DNA of 64,000 bases, taken from the NCBI RefSeq assembly GCF_028502605.1, contig NC_079233.1:868001-932000 (forward strand), written 5' to 3'. Numbering within the stretch: position 1 is the stretch's first letter; each line of letters starts with the position of its first letter. A model generated the notes under the pieces. The model saw only the letters and a program-made list of their open reading frames with translations. It had not been told where the DNA came from and searched no databases. This document shows positions 1 through 13,096 of the stretch, piece after piece. A program made the translations under genes and the position numbers. This DNA comes from Trichoderma breve. Lineage: Eukaryota > Ascomycota > Sordariomycetes > Hypocreales > Hypocreaceae.

Positions 1-2185
1 CGGACCGCTCGCTGGCGGAATATGTGCAGTGGCGTGTTCGCAGGCGGACGAGGGACGATGTGGTGGTTGTCGAGGTTGTTGAGGTTAACGAACGTGGGTG
101 AATGGCGACTTGGAGAATCTACTGTAGAATCTCCAAACAAAGCAGCAACGAGAGGATTGCGCGCACACGCACACGATGACACGGACGGCTCAACAAGGCC
201 AAAGAGAGAGTGACTGGAGAATTGTTAGGAAAGAAGGGGGTCGAAGCTCGAGCGTCGAGATGGCTGGACAAGCATCTGTGGGAAGTATCCGGGGGAGTAT
301 CGCCGAAATTTCAGTGGCCACCTATTTTGGGGGGGAGCGGGAGTGCGGCAGGAGAGAAAAGGGCCAAGATCTGAACCGTGAAGCAGCAACGCTCGTTTGC
401 TCTGCCGTTCGCGAACCTGCGGAATGGAGATAGCAGCTCGCAATTGCTCGGAAACAGAGGACAGTAAAGCCCAACGAGAGAGAGCTGAGGACTGAACTCA
501 AGGCGGGAAAAGCCACAGCGACTGCTGGTGGTGATGGATTGGATTTGGAGCTGGCACGGGGGACAAAGACAAAGGCGCCCATCCAGTTCACCTCAGTTCG
601 TTTCTGGTGCTGGGCTGCGTTTCGGCCTCCTGTCACAGTGCCAGGGCCAGGCCAGCGGGCCAATTAGCGGGCGATGCTGGTCCTTGGGGTGCTTGAGTGA
701 ACATTTTTAGGGGCTGCAGGCTCACCAATGTGCACTAACCTCCTGTAGGTACTGACGTACCGCCGTGCCTCAGCATGGCGTTGTGGGGGACTCCTAACAG
801 CAGTGACCTGGGGGGTACATGCAGGTGCGCCAGAGGGAGCGGCGATCACTTGGTCCCTCAGCTGTAGCGCTCTGCAGGTCGGAGATGGCGACGATGTGGA
901 GCAGGCCAGAAATCAAGGGGCTGGAGGGGCAGCGACAGGCATTTCAGCGTCGGATACGGGAAGGCTGACGCAAGGAACAATCTGAAGTGGCGAGCCAATG
1001 CTCTGCAGTTTCGTCTGGAAGCTCGTCTGCGAAAGAAAAAGAGTCCACTGCTGACCTCATCGTGCTCGTGCCTGCATCGGTTGGAGCAGACAGACGGACC
1101 CCGTAACAAGTGCTACATGTCAGATATAATAATAATCTACGAGCACCTTATGCTTGAAAATAGAAATGCGCCACCTGCTGCAGTATTTCGTATGATTTCT
1201 TCACGTCCATTTGATTCCCGACAGCTTGGTTGCTCCGCATACCGGTCGGTACATACTGTAGTACATGCCACTTGGTAGCCGCCCGGCAATTCCAATGCTG
1301 ATCGCGGTTGGCTTCATGCTCCTGATCAATTTCCTCCCCTATTGTCTCGCGGGCAATTATTAGTACTACTCGTGCTATTAACCCGGAAAAGCCTTGGCTG
1401 AGTCGGCAAGCTGATTTGCCCCAGTCGCACACGTTTGTGAGCCGCCCACCAGCAGGGGCAGAACCTCGTCGATCATATTTGCCTGCTCCTGTTACCCTGT
1501 ACGCGGCCCAGCAATGGGGAGATTTGATGCTTCTGGGCAACACGCGAGCTAAAAATATCAATGCTCTATTGACGGACGTGAAAGATTTTTTTTCTTTCCC
1601 CTCTCTCTCGAGGTCAAGAAAGCCCGCACTTTGTTGACCCAGTCGGCGTGAATTTGTAAGTGAGCCCGCTACTGTAAGTACCTGGAGCTAATGCATCACG
1701 CGTATTTCGTTACCACAAAGGACTCGTAGAAATGGAAGCGTCTATTTCGAGCTCCAAAATGGCCTTGGCTGCTTCCAACCCAATACGCGCACAGACCGTC
1801 TAATCTAGATTCCTCGTTCGAGTGCTAAGCCCTAAATGGCCATTATCGAAGTAAAAGGAACACTGTGTGCTGCTTGGCGGCGTGTCTCATTCAATGTCTT
1901 GATGCCAGCAATCTTCACATCAGCTCAGGCACATGTATTGTTGTCTCGTCGTAACGCGCGACGGTAGCTGAGCATCAGCTACGAAGTACCTCGTAGGGCA
2001 CTTACACCGGTCTCCCATACTCCAGGCTAATATCCACACTGTCTCGCGAATGGTTCCATTCAGCTGCTCAAGGTGCTACCGTAATATATTGGTTTGCTAT
2101 TAGCTTGCAGGCAGGTGGTTAATAATAGCTCAACAACCATTGTCGTCAAATTGGATCTCAGCCATCAGGGGGGCATCGGGCCTGA
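1..2185. other. gene-free left flank
   Basis: No reading frame here looks like a conserved protein; frames are short and overlap on both strands. On the minus strand the first ~500 bases are rich in C and T runs. That would fit the promoter and leader of a minus-strand gene starting beyond the left edge, but this is a weak inference. Confidence 0.35.
2181..2185. repeat. left target-site duplication CCTGA
   Basis: CCTGA abuts the left terminal inverted repeat. The same five bases follow the right repeat at 2397-2401. Confidence 0.6.
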
Positions 2186-2396
2186 CAAGCGGAGGACAGA
2201 AAAAGCGAGACCGGGAAGATTTCGAGCACCCACGAGTTGAACCATACGCCTACAAAAAGAGTGGCTGCTATATCTATATTTCCTTAGTAACTGCTACTAT
2301 ATCTATGATTTTCTTGTACTGCTAGTATAGCTACATGTTTCTAGTAACTGCTACTATTTTTCATTTTGCGGTCTCGCTTTTTCTGACCTTTGCTTG
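2186..2396. mobile_element. MITE-like element, 211 bp, with 28-bp TIRs
   Basis: The left end (2186-2213) and right end (2369-2396) are inverted copies of each other over 28 bp with three mismatches. They share the perfect core CAGAAAAAGCGAGACCG and both begin CAAGC. The sequence CCTGA directly flanks both sides (2181-2185 and 2397-2401), as expected of a 5-bp target-site duplication. The interior is AT-rich, has no convincing frame, and carries two copies of TAGTAACTGCTACTAT (2285-2300 and 2342-2357). Short size, intact TIRs, a TSD and no transposase fit a non-autonomous DNA transposon. The superfamily is unknown to me. Confidence 0.75.
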
Positions 2397-2401
2397 CCTG
2401 A

Positions 2402-3390
2402 TTAGTATCAGCGTGGATCGCCTGTGAACAAACATCTTGATTTTAGAGACATGGGGTATCACGTGCTCTTTGTCGACATCTGCAAAAACCGGTCAGGGGA
2501 GATGAGGCTGATCCTGACAAACAACGGAAAGGCTTCAATAAGTCCAACCAACAAATGCGTGCCGACTGCGTAAGCTCTGCCGGAATGCCTCGTGTGGTGC
2601 CTGAATGGCTTGTTGCGGGATAAGCTTTTTAGCGTCCTTCTCTAGATCGCCACGACATCAGTATTGATCTCGTGTCTGCCGCTTAGCTTATTCACAAGCA
2701 GCGTGCTCTAAGTATCATAGCTGTAAACGCCAACTATTTCCTGGCAAGACCATCAACAAAATAGCCCGATTATTCACATGCCGTAGCCAACCTTCAATGA
2801 CCCATAGATACTTTGACTCCGAGGCGCGGAGATAAGCGTTTAACCTCTTTGTTTTTTTGGGGAGTGCTGCTGCCTTGCCTTCCACCTCTAAAGCTTCCGG
2901 CGAGCCACGGCAAGCGGCGGGATGGATGGCTTCAACAAACGCTGGAGCCGCGAGTCACAGAACTGGGCTGCATTGGATAGAATGGACAGCCCAGCTTTGG
3001 GTAGTAACAGTCGGCGTCTTCTCGTTGTGATAGCAACCCGAAGACGCGCATATGCATGGCTGTGGGCTGTACGACCGCTGCATCGGCCAGTTAGCAGCTG
3101 GCAATAGACTTTCACAGGTGCAGCGTAACGTTAGGTAGTTGGCAATAAGCCATCCCTCGCCCCAAACCCAAACTCTCCCCTCCCAAGGCTGGAAGTGACT
3201 TTACCATTCAAATCCTCCATCTCCATACTTATTTTAAGCCGTGCATCGACTTCATCGCCCGCAGCATCTCTTCCTCGGCCGATGAAAACAGCATTCCATT
3301 CCGCGCACTCGCACCGCTGAGCATGGGTGCTTCGATATGATGATTTAGAATATACAGTAGTGCCGTGCTCCACTTTAGACCGCGACCGTC
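2402..3390. other. gene-free stretch upstream of KOG1
   Basis: No supported gene. It should contain the KOG1 promoter and leader. Several ATGs precede the chosen start, so short upstream frames are possible. No clear TATA box was found. Confidence 0.4.
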
Positions 3391-6300
3391 ATGTCTCTGC
3401 CTCAACCGCAACAAACTTCGCCTCCTCGGCACCCACAGCAACGCGCTGCGAGCCTCCGAGAAGCAACGCCCGCCCATCTCGACCATCAGCAGCCTCTGCT
3501 GACCCCGTTGCCTGCGCGATTAGACGAGCTGCGAGCCGCGGCTCATGGACTTCCAGCCGAGATGACGCAGCGATCCGGTGCAAATGGCTCACACGCATCC
3601 GCCGCCGCAGTGACCAACGGCGGTGAGACTTCGAGATTCAAGGTCCAGTCGACTAGCAGCTCCGACCACGACTCCCAGTCCAACGAGACGAACGACAAGC
3701 GGCCATCGAGCGCTCCCGGCCGCAAGAATGGCATTATCGCCGGCGATGCCAGGGACGACAACAGCATCGAGCCTGAGCGACCGATCCGACCGGTAAAACC
3801 AGCCCTCCAGCGCTCAAAGAGCGAATATGCGCCGCGACAGACCGAAGAGTCAGACCATGAAGACGATGAGATCCACGAATGGGGGGCTAGACATGGTTTT
3901 GAAGATCACTACCAGTCAGAACACATCATTTCTCAGCTTGCGAATGTACGTTTAATCATCCTCTCCTATCCCAGCCCTATCTTCTCGAAGCTCTCAACAC
4001 CCCTCCTCTCCCCCCACCACGACCTTACTTCGTGGTCTCCCTACCCTTGGTCCGTTCCCGTATAACCCACGACAGCATGCTAACCCTAGACCCTAGAATT
4101 GGTACATGTATTTTACGGATAAGCGGCACGAAACCACTGCCAAGCCCAAGGCGGTGCAGTACGAGCTCCAAGATTGGCGCCAAAGAGACAGGCTTAAGAC
4201 GGTGTCTGCAGCTCTCGCTGTTTGTTTGAACATAGGTGTCGAACCTCCCGACCAGCTCAAGACCAATCCGGGCGCGAAGCTAGAGGCCTGGACGGATCCC
4301 ACCATCCCACCTATACAGAAGGCGCTTGAGAACATTGGCAAGTCCCTTCAAGCGCAGTATGAAACTCTCGCAATCAGGGCTCGTTACAAGCAGTATCTGG
4401 ACCCCTCGGTTGAAGAGACGAAAAAATTCTGCATCTCCCTTCGTCGCAATGCAAAGGACGAGCGCGTGCTGCTGCATTACAACGGCCACGGTGTGCCAAA
4501 ACCAACGGCGTCGGGCGAGATTTGGGTGTTTAATAAGACTTATACTCAGTATATCCCAGTTTCATTGTACGATTTGCAGCAATGGCTTCAGGCACCCACC
4601 ATCTTCGTGTGGGACTGTTCAGAGGCCGGCAATATTCTTAATAACTATCATCGATTCGTCGACAAGCATGACGAAGAGGAGGAGGAAGCCGCACAGCGGG
4701 ATCCTCACTACGTCAAGACAAACTATAGACCATATATCCATTTAGCTGCGTGTGCGGTCAAGGAGAATCTTCCGACCAATCCACTGCTGCCGGCCGATCT
4801 TTTTACGTCATGCCTGACAACCCCGATCGAAATGGCACTCTGGTTCTTCGTTTTGCAGAATCCTCTCAAGACCAATATTAGTCCGGAACGTGCCAAGAAG
4901 CTCCCAGGTCGTCTCCAAGAGAGAAGGACACCACTTGGAGAGCTCAACTGGATCTTTACTGCCATTACTGACAGCATTGCATGGACTACGCTGCCTCGGG
5001 ATCTGTTTAGGAAGTTCTTCAGGCAAGACCTGATGGTGGCCGCCCTATTCCGAAACTTTCTCCTCGCGCAAAGGATCATGACTGTGTATGGATGCCACCC
5101 TCAATCATTCCCTGCCTTGCCAGACACTCATCAGCACCCGTTGTGGGAGACGTGGGATTTGGCCGTCGACATGGCTCTGGCGCAGCTACCCATGCTGGAG
5201 AGAAAGGAAAACGAGGGTATCGACTACGAATACCAGAATTCATCCTTCTTCACCGAGCAGCTGACTGCTTTTGACGTTTACCTCACCAGAGGTGACGCTG
5301 TGGCCCAAAAGCCCCCAGACCAATTGCCAGTCGTCCTTCAGGTACTTCTGAGCCAACAGCACAGAGTACGTGCCTTGATATTGCTGGGGAGATTCCTTGA
5401 CCTGGGACCATGGTCGGTTCAGCTGGCTCTCAGCATTGGCATCTTCCCTTATGTTCTGAAATTGCTGCAATCTGCGGCAACCGAACTGAAGCCTGTCATG
5501 GTTTTCATCTGGGCAAGACTCATCGCGGTGGATATTTCGTGCCAGCAAGATTTGATTAAGGATAGTGGATACAGCTACTTTGCACAAATTTTGAAACCAT
5601 CCGAGGCCTTGCCCGTCGTCAATGGCGATGAGCACAAGGCCATGTGCGCCTTTATCCTGGCCATGCTGTGCAAGGGCTACAGAAACGGCCAAATGGTATG
5701 CAACCAGACGGAAATCATGAGCTACTGCCTGGCCCACCTGCAAAACGAGGGCAACCCCCTCCTGCGCCAGTGGGCCTGTTTATGTATCAGCCAGCTGTGG
5801 CAAGATTTGCCAGAGGCCAAATGGCGCGGCATTCGAGAAAATGCATATGCCAAGCTGGCGTTCCTCACCAAAGATCCATGTTGTGAGGTACGGGCGGCCA
5901 TGATCCACGCTCTTACTACTTTCCTCGGAATCCCCGACCTGACGGAAGAGGTTGCACGGATCGAGGAGTCGATTGCTTGGACAATTCTCGACATGGGAAA
6001 TGATGGCAGCCCGATTGTGCGCAAGGAATTCTTGGTCTTCTTGTCTCATTTCATCATTCGCTTCGAGAGCAAGTTTTTAGTTGCCGCCTATGAGCAGCTC
6101 CAAGAGGAGAAGGAATACTTGGTGTTTCCCCCACAAGACGATGGGCAAGATCACAAAATGGGCCTGCACTATGCCAGACCAGATAACCGACAGAGAGACG
6201 GGACCATCAAGCCAACCGCTCACGGCCTCTCCCACAACACGGTCTACATGGCGTTCTGGAAACACGCCCTGATTCTGAGCGTTGATCCCCACCCAGAGGT

Positions 6301-7992
6301 GCAGCGTGAGGCTACGACGGTTATTGACTACGTCCACAATGCTTTAATAAACTCTAGCCTCGGTGAGGCGGCTCATGGCTTAATGGGAGAGGTCCAGAGA
6401 AGGGCAAACAGGGCATCGCGCAGCAGAAGCACGGCTTCTTTGGGTCCGAGGTCTAACGGCGCTCTCAGCCCCCAGCCATTGCAGTCTCCTGGCCTTCTTC
6501 GGCGAACGGCCAGCCTTCTCTTCCAGTCCTTCATCAACAGCGAAGATAAGTCTAGGCCTACCACTCCCAACAGCCCGATTCCGCCAAAGTCGCCTTCGTC
6601 AAAGGTATCTCCGGATCGTGTATCTGCGCCTCCTGAACAGAATGACTACTCTGGCCACTCGGCAACATACCACAATGCCCGCGAGCCTGTTTCCGGTTCG
6701 TATGAAGAGCGCGACTTGACCAAGGAGCCAAGCCTGCCACTTACGAGCAAGTTCCTCGAGTGGTCAATCGAGTATTTCCGTGAACCCCAAATGAAGAACA
6801 CCGAGGCGGATGAGCCTGGCAGCACCGACTACAACGAGAGATTGTGGCGGAGGGCCAGGAATGAAGCCATCATGAGAGAAACGCAGCCACTCAAGCATAT
6901 CGCTGGCGCTCACAGGTGGAACAACCAGCTGGGCATCATCAACAACGGCGCGCAACCTGCCAAGATGACGTTCCATCAATTCGAAGACCACTTGGCGGTG
7001 GCAGATGACGCCAATACAGTTTACGTTTGGGACTGGAAGAAACAAGGACGCCTGAATAAATTCTCCAATGGCAACCCAGAAGGTTCCAAGATTAGCGACA
7101 TGAAATTCATCAACGAGGACGACCAAGCCATTTTGATGACCGGATCGTCGGATGGAGTAATTCGAGTATATCGCAATTACGACTCGGAGCAAGACATTGA
7201 GCTGGCCACGTCTTGGCGGGCACTCACACACATGGTTCCCAGCAACGTCAATTCCGGAATGGTTTTCGACTGGCAGCAGGCGACGGGACGCGTCCTCGTT
7301 GCCGGCGATGTTCGGGTTATTCGGGTGTGGTTTGCTGGACATGAGACGTGCACAATGGACATTCCAGCCCGATCTGGCTCCTGTGTTACCTCACTCACAT
7401 CGGACCAGATGACGGGCAACATCTTTGTGGCCGGATTTGGTGATGGTGCCGTCCGTGTCTTTGACACGAGGCTGAAGCCACAGGAATCCATGGTGCGCAA
7501 GTGGAAGGACGAGTCGGATCGCCAATGGATCAAGAGCGTGCACATGCAGCGTGGAGGAAAGCGAGAGCTAGTGAGCGCTAGCCGCAACGGCAAGATCAAG
7601 GTGTGGGATATTCGCATGGACAAGGCCTTGCATTCCTTCCAGACCACTCGGGACACTCTGCGGACGGCAAGCGTTCACGAGCATTTGCCAGTATTCTCAG
7701 TGTAAGTTTTGGACCTCTTCTCTTCACGTACCTGACTCCCAAACAGTGAATCGTAGCTAACGCGATTGTTTATAGGGGCACCTCTGCGCATGTCGTCAAA
7801 GTGTTTAACCTGAACGGCAACGAGCTATCTCGACTCGAGCCATATTCAAGTTTCCTGCAGCAGAACCGGGGATCTCCCATTTCTGCCACAGCCTTCCACC
7901 CTCATCACCCGATTCTTGGGTGCGCGGCACGAGGCGATCACCACATTAACTTATTTACGTGTGAGAAGACTGAACCGCTGCAGCTTGCTTAG
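3391..7992 (+). CDS. KOG1: TORC1 subunit Kog1/Raptor
   Basis: This is the scaffold of TOR complex 1, which presents substrates to TOR kinase at the vacuole or lysosome. Exons are 3391-3945, 4097-7701 and 7776-7992 (introns 151 and 74 nt), giving 1458 aa, within the family range. Residues 1-185 are low-complexity and Ser/Thr/Pro-rich. The Raptor N-terminal caspase-like domain follows (about 186-390): YMYFTDKRHE, then LLHYNGHGVPKP with H316, then FVWDCSEAG with C359. These are the His and Cys of the caspase-like dyad. A helical HEAT-repeat region (about 400-850) leads to a Ser/Pro-rich linker. A C-terminal WD40 propeller (about 1120-1458) contains VYVWDWKK, IRVYRNYD, VRVFDTR and IKVWDIRMD units. 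The first acceptor was chosen because it joins SQLAN to NWYMYFTDK in frame. The 5' start is the first ATG of the open frame and is less certain than the rest. Confidence 0.95.
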
Positions 7993-10811
7993 TGGTCCAG
8001 GCCACAGCGCTAGATTTTTTTGAAAGGGCGCCTTTGCCCATGGAGCATGTTCTTTTTTACCCTTTTCTGGCTGGATTATAAACCAACTCTTTGTTCAGTT
8101 TTTTTTTCTTCTTCGATGATATCAAGCGTTCGACGGTGAATGAGGGGACGCCGCCACTAGGTTCCTCGTGCTTTGAATAGATGCATTGATACTGTACATG
8201 CGGAAGGGTTATTATGCCCAACGTGTCCTCGACTTTTCAATGTGAAGGGCTTTGGAGGAATGGCCTCGGTAGGATTCTGGCGTTTGGGAGAGAGGGAAAC
8301 AGTATTACTATAGTAAAGCTTTCAACAGATGAATTATTAGTATAATGAGGAACATTAGTGCGCCGATTTATGAAATCCAGTGTATCAATCGGACTGGTGA
8401 TGTTCGCTTGCAGTAGAAAGAAATGCAGGGTATTCAGATTGGCGATGTGATTATGCACGAGAGAGAGCGCACATGGGAAATATAAAGAAAGTAAACGAAG
8501 CTCGGTTGAAGCATTCAAAAAGATTTCAGCCGAACGATTTTCGCCTCGGCATCTACTGTAGCTTGAAGTTTTTATCTTGTAGAGTAGTATTTCGTATGGA
8601 TTTTTATTAGAGGGTGGACGCCATGCATGAACGGACATGGTTGGTTGTGTTCTGCTGAAGAGGTAATTTCCGATGAGTGGCCCTTTTGTTTTGAAAAATA
8701 CTCGCTGTGGTTCTACAAATGTCGCAAGATTGGCCTTTACTCTCTCTGAATACGGGAAATCGAGAGGGCAACGAGACAAGGCACCGTGAATGGAAGTTGG
8801 ATTTTAGGTGGCGTTTACTAATCACTGGGGTTTGGAGAAGCGATCATGAGCCTCGACTTGCACCGTGGCGAGCTTTTTAGTTGGTTGGCTCTATTCTCTC
8901 GCCAAGGCACTCAGCCCACTTGGCTGAAGGTAACGTGGTCTAGTATAGATTTCGCCAAGGGGGAAGACGGAGCGAGGCTTGGAGATGTTGTATTTTTGAG
9001 GTTAGTATCGAATATGTAGATTTTTAAGCTGCTGTGGTCATATGACGGCAATTGTGTTTGCCTGGGAGACTGTTGGGGTGCAGTGTGTGGTTTTCTCATC
9101 CATTTTGGAATGGAGGGCATGTGAGCGTATGCCTACCCTGGAAAACGGGCACATGTACTTCATGTTGCAGGCAGTGCTCAGAAGAACAGGAAAAAGGAGA
9201 TGGCCGAAGCATCAATAGGATGGAGTGGAATAGTACAACGTCTGGATGCAAGTTTTGCTGGAAGGCTCGGTGTTTAGCAAAACGGCACGGCGCGGCACAC
9301 GGCTGAATGGCATGTCCGCATCTCGGGTGTTCGGGAGCTGCGTCACCAGAACAAGGTTGGCCCGATGCTGGATGTCGTTGCTGATGGGCTGAGAAGTGCT
9401 GATGTGTTCCATTGGAGTGCCTGTAAGCTGTCAAGTCAGTTCAGTCCAGTCACACAATCTCACTATTGCTCGTAATGCTGAGGTTCGACCTCGTTCGCGG
9501 GTTTCGGGCCTGGGGGAGCTGGTTTATTGTATGAGTAACAGCACGTTATTTAAGGTGGTGCTAGATCGACGAGCTGGGACCAAGTACGGGTACATGGAGG
9601 AGCAAGGTACAAGTACGAGGACCACTTGGTGCAAGTACGGTTACCTTGGCCCTCCTACTGCACCTCAAGCAGCAGTATGTCATCATCATTGTCATTGGAT
9701 CATCATCAATGAACAGCTCCTTTACCCCATAATCTGGGCATCGACTTGGCATTGCACACGAGGCTGGAGGAATCTACACGTGTACCTACATCAAGGTGCC
9801 GTATCCGTACCTCGGAAACTGACTTCAATTCCCAAGGTAAAATCAGGTAGCACCTAATTTGTATGTACGAGGATAGGCACCAAGACAAGTACCGATACCT
9901 CGCGTCCCGGACCCCACGGCATAAAAATCGCGGCGAGGGGGAACTCGGGAGCAAAAGCAGCCCAGCAAAGCAGTTGAGCTTACAGTAGCGTCACACAACC
10001 CATGCAGCGTCTTGGACCCAACAAAATTCCCCCAGAACGCCACCAGACCCGGCAAAAATCAAGTTGCTCTTGGCCGGGTGTTGCAGGGGGTCGGTGGGTT
10101 GGACTTGGAGCAATCACAGTAGCGCAGCTTCAAGTTGCAGCTTAGCTGCCTTGAGCTAGACATTGGGTGGGCGACTGCAGCGCTGCAATCAATCGTTTGT
10201 GATGGCCTGCAGTGGCTAGAGCTCCCCTAAATTACAGTAGAATGTTCAATGGCATTGGCTGCAACAGGTACATGTACCGGTACGCCGCCCTGGTCGCCCG
10301 CCTGGCCTGGCAAGTCCCGGCTACGTAACTTGTACCAACCTAAGCTTTAGCCTTGCCTCGCGCTGCCTCCAGCTTTTTGCCTTTCCATTGCCTCCAAGCT
10401 TGCTCGCTCTCCTCTCCCTCTCTCTCCCTGCATCTGCCTGGACTGGACTGGACTGCGCTGCATCATTGCCCAACTGTGTCCCAACTCCCTTTTCCTTCTT
10501 CCTATTTCTTATCTCCTCTGTCTGCTTCCCCTCACTCATTCGTTCTGAATTCTCCCGCTTCGTCGTCGCCGTCAAGCGTGTCTCATTGCCTCTCCTGCTT
10601 ATAGCTCTAGATCCGTCAGACAGGAAGCTTCCGCTGCTCAGACAAAAGCCGGACCCTCACCCCCTCCCCCCTGCAACTACCCCCGGCACGAGCAAAGTTA
10701 TCCTTTCGACTGCTCTAATCTCCTCCGCGTTCTGTCTCTTCTTCTCTTCCTCCCCTTCCGTCCTCCCTCTAGGTCACTCGTCGCAGCAAACAATCACCAA
10801 CTACCCTCAAG
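7993..10811. other. intergenic region KOG1-FAA1
   Basis: It contains the KOG1 3' flank and then the FAA1 promoter. I see no coding potential. Three copies of CAAGTACG lie close together (9581, 9610, 9632), and a 12-bp palindrome GGTACATGTACC sits at 10267-10278. A GGACT triplet repeat lies at about 10438-10455. Confidence 0.5.
10388..10600 (+). promoter_or_regulatory. pyrimidine-rich leader of FAA1
   Basis: Long C/T runs (for example CTCTCCTCTCCCTCTCTCT) occupy the + strand 200-420 nt before the ATG. Such tracts commonly mark the core promoter and leader of well-expressed filamentous-fungal genes. No TATA box is evident. The transcription start itself cannot be placed. Confidence 0.4.
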
Positions 10812-13096
10812 ATGACGACGGACTGGACTGTGGGCGTCATGCCCTTGACCCAGGTGCGCAAGCCGCCCTTCACCATCGAAGCTTCCGGCTACGAAAAGGT
10901 CCCTGGCGAGACGATCCCGCGTCGCCACCCAGCAGCCAAGGACGGCCTTCTCACCACTCCTCACGATGACGTACACACTGTCTTCGACATTGTCCGCCGC
11001 AGTGCCCGCGAGTATCCCAACCACCTTGCCGTGGGCCACCGGAGGCTCATTGAGCTGCACAAGGAGACCAAGAAGGTCCCCAAGAACATTGATGGCCAGG
11101 TTGTCGAGGTGGACAAGGAGTGGCAGTACTTTGAGCTGTCCAAGTTCGACTTCTTGACCTTCAAGGAGTATGAGACTCTCGTTCTGCAGCTGGGTTCCGG
11201 CCTGCGCAAGCTGGGCTACAGCGGCTCTCACAAGCTGCATCTGTTCGGCACAACCAGGTAAGCCATACAATTCTAGTAGCCAATGCTTTCAAGGCGTGGA
11301 ATTCGCTAACAATGAATCCTTTTCTCGTCTTGTAGTGTGAACTGGATCTCCATGTCCCATGCCTGTGCCTCCCAAGGCATCTCCATCGTCACTGCCTACG
11401 ACACCCTCGGCGAGAGCGGCGTCGAGCACTCGCTCGTCCAGACCGATGCTGAGGCCATGTACGTCGACCCTCACTTGCTCAAGACCGCCGCTGGCCCCAT
11501 CCGCAAATCAAAGGTCAGGACTGTCATCGTCAACGAGGACTGCATCTTCACTGCCGGCGGCGAGATCGAAGCCTACAAGAAGGAGAACCCGGATATCCGC
11601 GTCATTACGTGGGAGGACCTCCGCAAGCTCGGCGAGGAGAACATGGTTGAGCCCAACCCTGGCAACCCATCCGACGTCTTCTGCGTCATGTATACCTCTG
11701 GTTCCACTGGTCTTCCCAAGGGTGCCTGCATCACCCACGAGGCGCTTGTTGCGGGAGGTATGTAGCTGGCCTTGTTGCATAGCGGCATGATTTGATACTG
11801 ACTTTTTCTGGTATTAGTTACGGGCCTCCTCGCCTCCGTCGGCCAGACCATTAGCGACAAGGAGGTTGTCCTTGCTTATCTTCCTCTTGCGCACATCTTC
11901 GAAATGGCCCTTGAGAACCTCGTCTTGTCCATTGGTGGCTGCCTGGGATACGGAAACCCCAGGACTCTTTCCGACACTTCTATGAAGAACTGCGCTGGTG
12001 ACATGCGGGAACTGCGACCAACCGTCATGGTTGGTGTCCCCCAGGTGTGGGAGACTGTCAGGAAAGGAGTCATGGCGAAGCTGGAATCTTCTAGCCCCGT
12101 TCTCAAGTCGCTATTCTGGGGAGCCTTCAGCTACAAGAGCTTCATGTCGCGCAACAAGCTTCCGTTTGCCAGCGTTTTCGACAGCATTGTCTTTAGCAAA
12201 GTTCGACAGCTGACTGGAGGCCGGCTTCGTTTCACCATGAACGGTGCCAGTGGTATTTCGGACAGCACGAAGCACTTCCTGTCCCTCGTTCTCGCCCCCA
12301 TGTTGACTGGCTATGGCTTGACCGAAACCTGCGCCAACGGCTCACTGGGAAACCCGCTTGAGTACACTGCCAACGCCATTGGCCCCGTTTCTGGTGCCAT
12401 TGAAGTGAAGCTCGTTTCGATTCCCGAAATCGGATACTCCACCGATGCCAAGGTTCCCCAGGGCGAGATTTGGATGAGAGGTCTCCCCATCATGAAGGAG
12501 TACTACAACAACCCAGAAGAGACTGCCAAGGCTCTCACCGCCGATGGTTGGTTCAAGACTGGTGATATCGGCGAGTTCGATGCCGACGGTCACCTGCGCG
12601 TCATTGATCGCGTCAAGAACCTTGTGAAGATGCAGGGTGGCGAGTACATTGCCCTGGAGAAGCTGGAGGCTGTTTACCGAGGTTCCCAGGTGGTTGCTAA
12701 TGTCATGATCCACGCTGATCCGGAGCACAACCGCCCCATCGCCATCATTATGGCCAACGAGAAGGTTCTGGCTGACAAGGCAGCGGAGCTTGGTGTTGAC
12801 GAGCACAGCATGCACCATGACCCCAAGGTTCAGTCGGCAGTTCTCAAGGATCTGCAGCTTACCGCTAAGCGATCTGGCTTGACTGGTTTGGAGACAATTG
12901 GCGGCGTTGTTGTTACTGATGCTGAGTGGACACCTGACAGCGTAAGTTTGCATCCTCTATCCACTGAGCCGTATGTGTATACTGACAGTTCTTCTTTCTG
13001 TAGGGTTTGGTCACTGCTACTCAGAAGCTTAACAGGAAAGTCATCCGAGAGGCCTTCAAGAAGCAGATCGACGAGTGCTTGAAGCACGCTCCTTAA
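10812..13096 (+). CDS. FAA1: long-chain acyl-CoA synthetase (Faa1 type)
   Basis: It activates long-chain fatty acids with ATP and CoA through an acyl-adenylate, supplying glycerolipid synthesis, beta-oxidation and protein acylation. Exons are 10812-11257, 11336-11757, 11818-12941 and 13004-13096 (introns 78, 60 and 62 nt), giving 694 aa, close to yeast Faa1. Adenylate-forming motifs are in order: the P-loop-like YTSGSTGLPKG near residue 268, GYGLTETCANG near 454, and TGDIGEFDADGHLRVIDRVK near 537. The last ends in the conserved Arg of the fatty-acid signature. The C-terminal exon carries the KLNRKVIREAFKKQID segment. No signal peptide is visible. Whether it is cytosolic, peroxisomal or at the ER cannot be told from sequence. 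It ends tail-to-tail with the DOA4-like gene. Confidence 0.95.

Noticed and set aside
9396..9857. 153-codon + strand frame upstream of FAA1
   Set aside because: It contains the repeated CAAGTACG words and random-looking residues. More likely promoter DNA.
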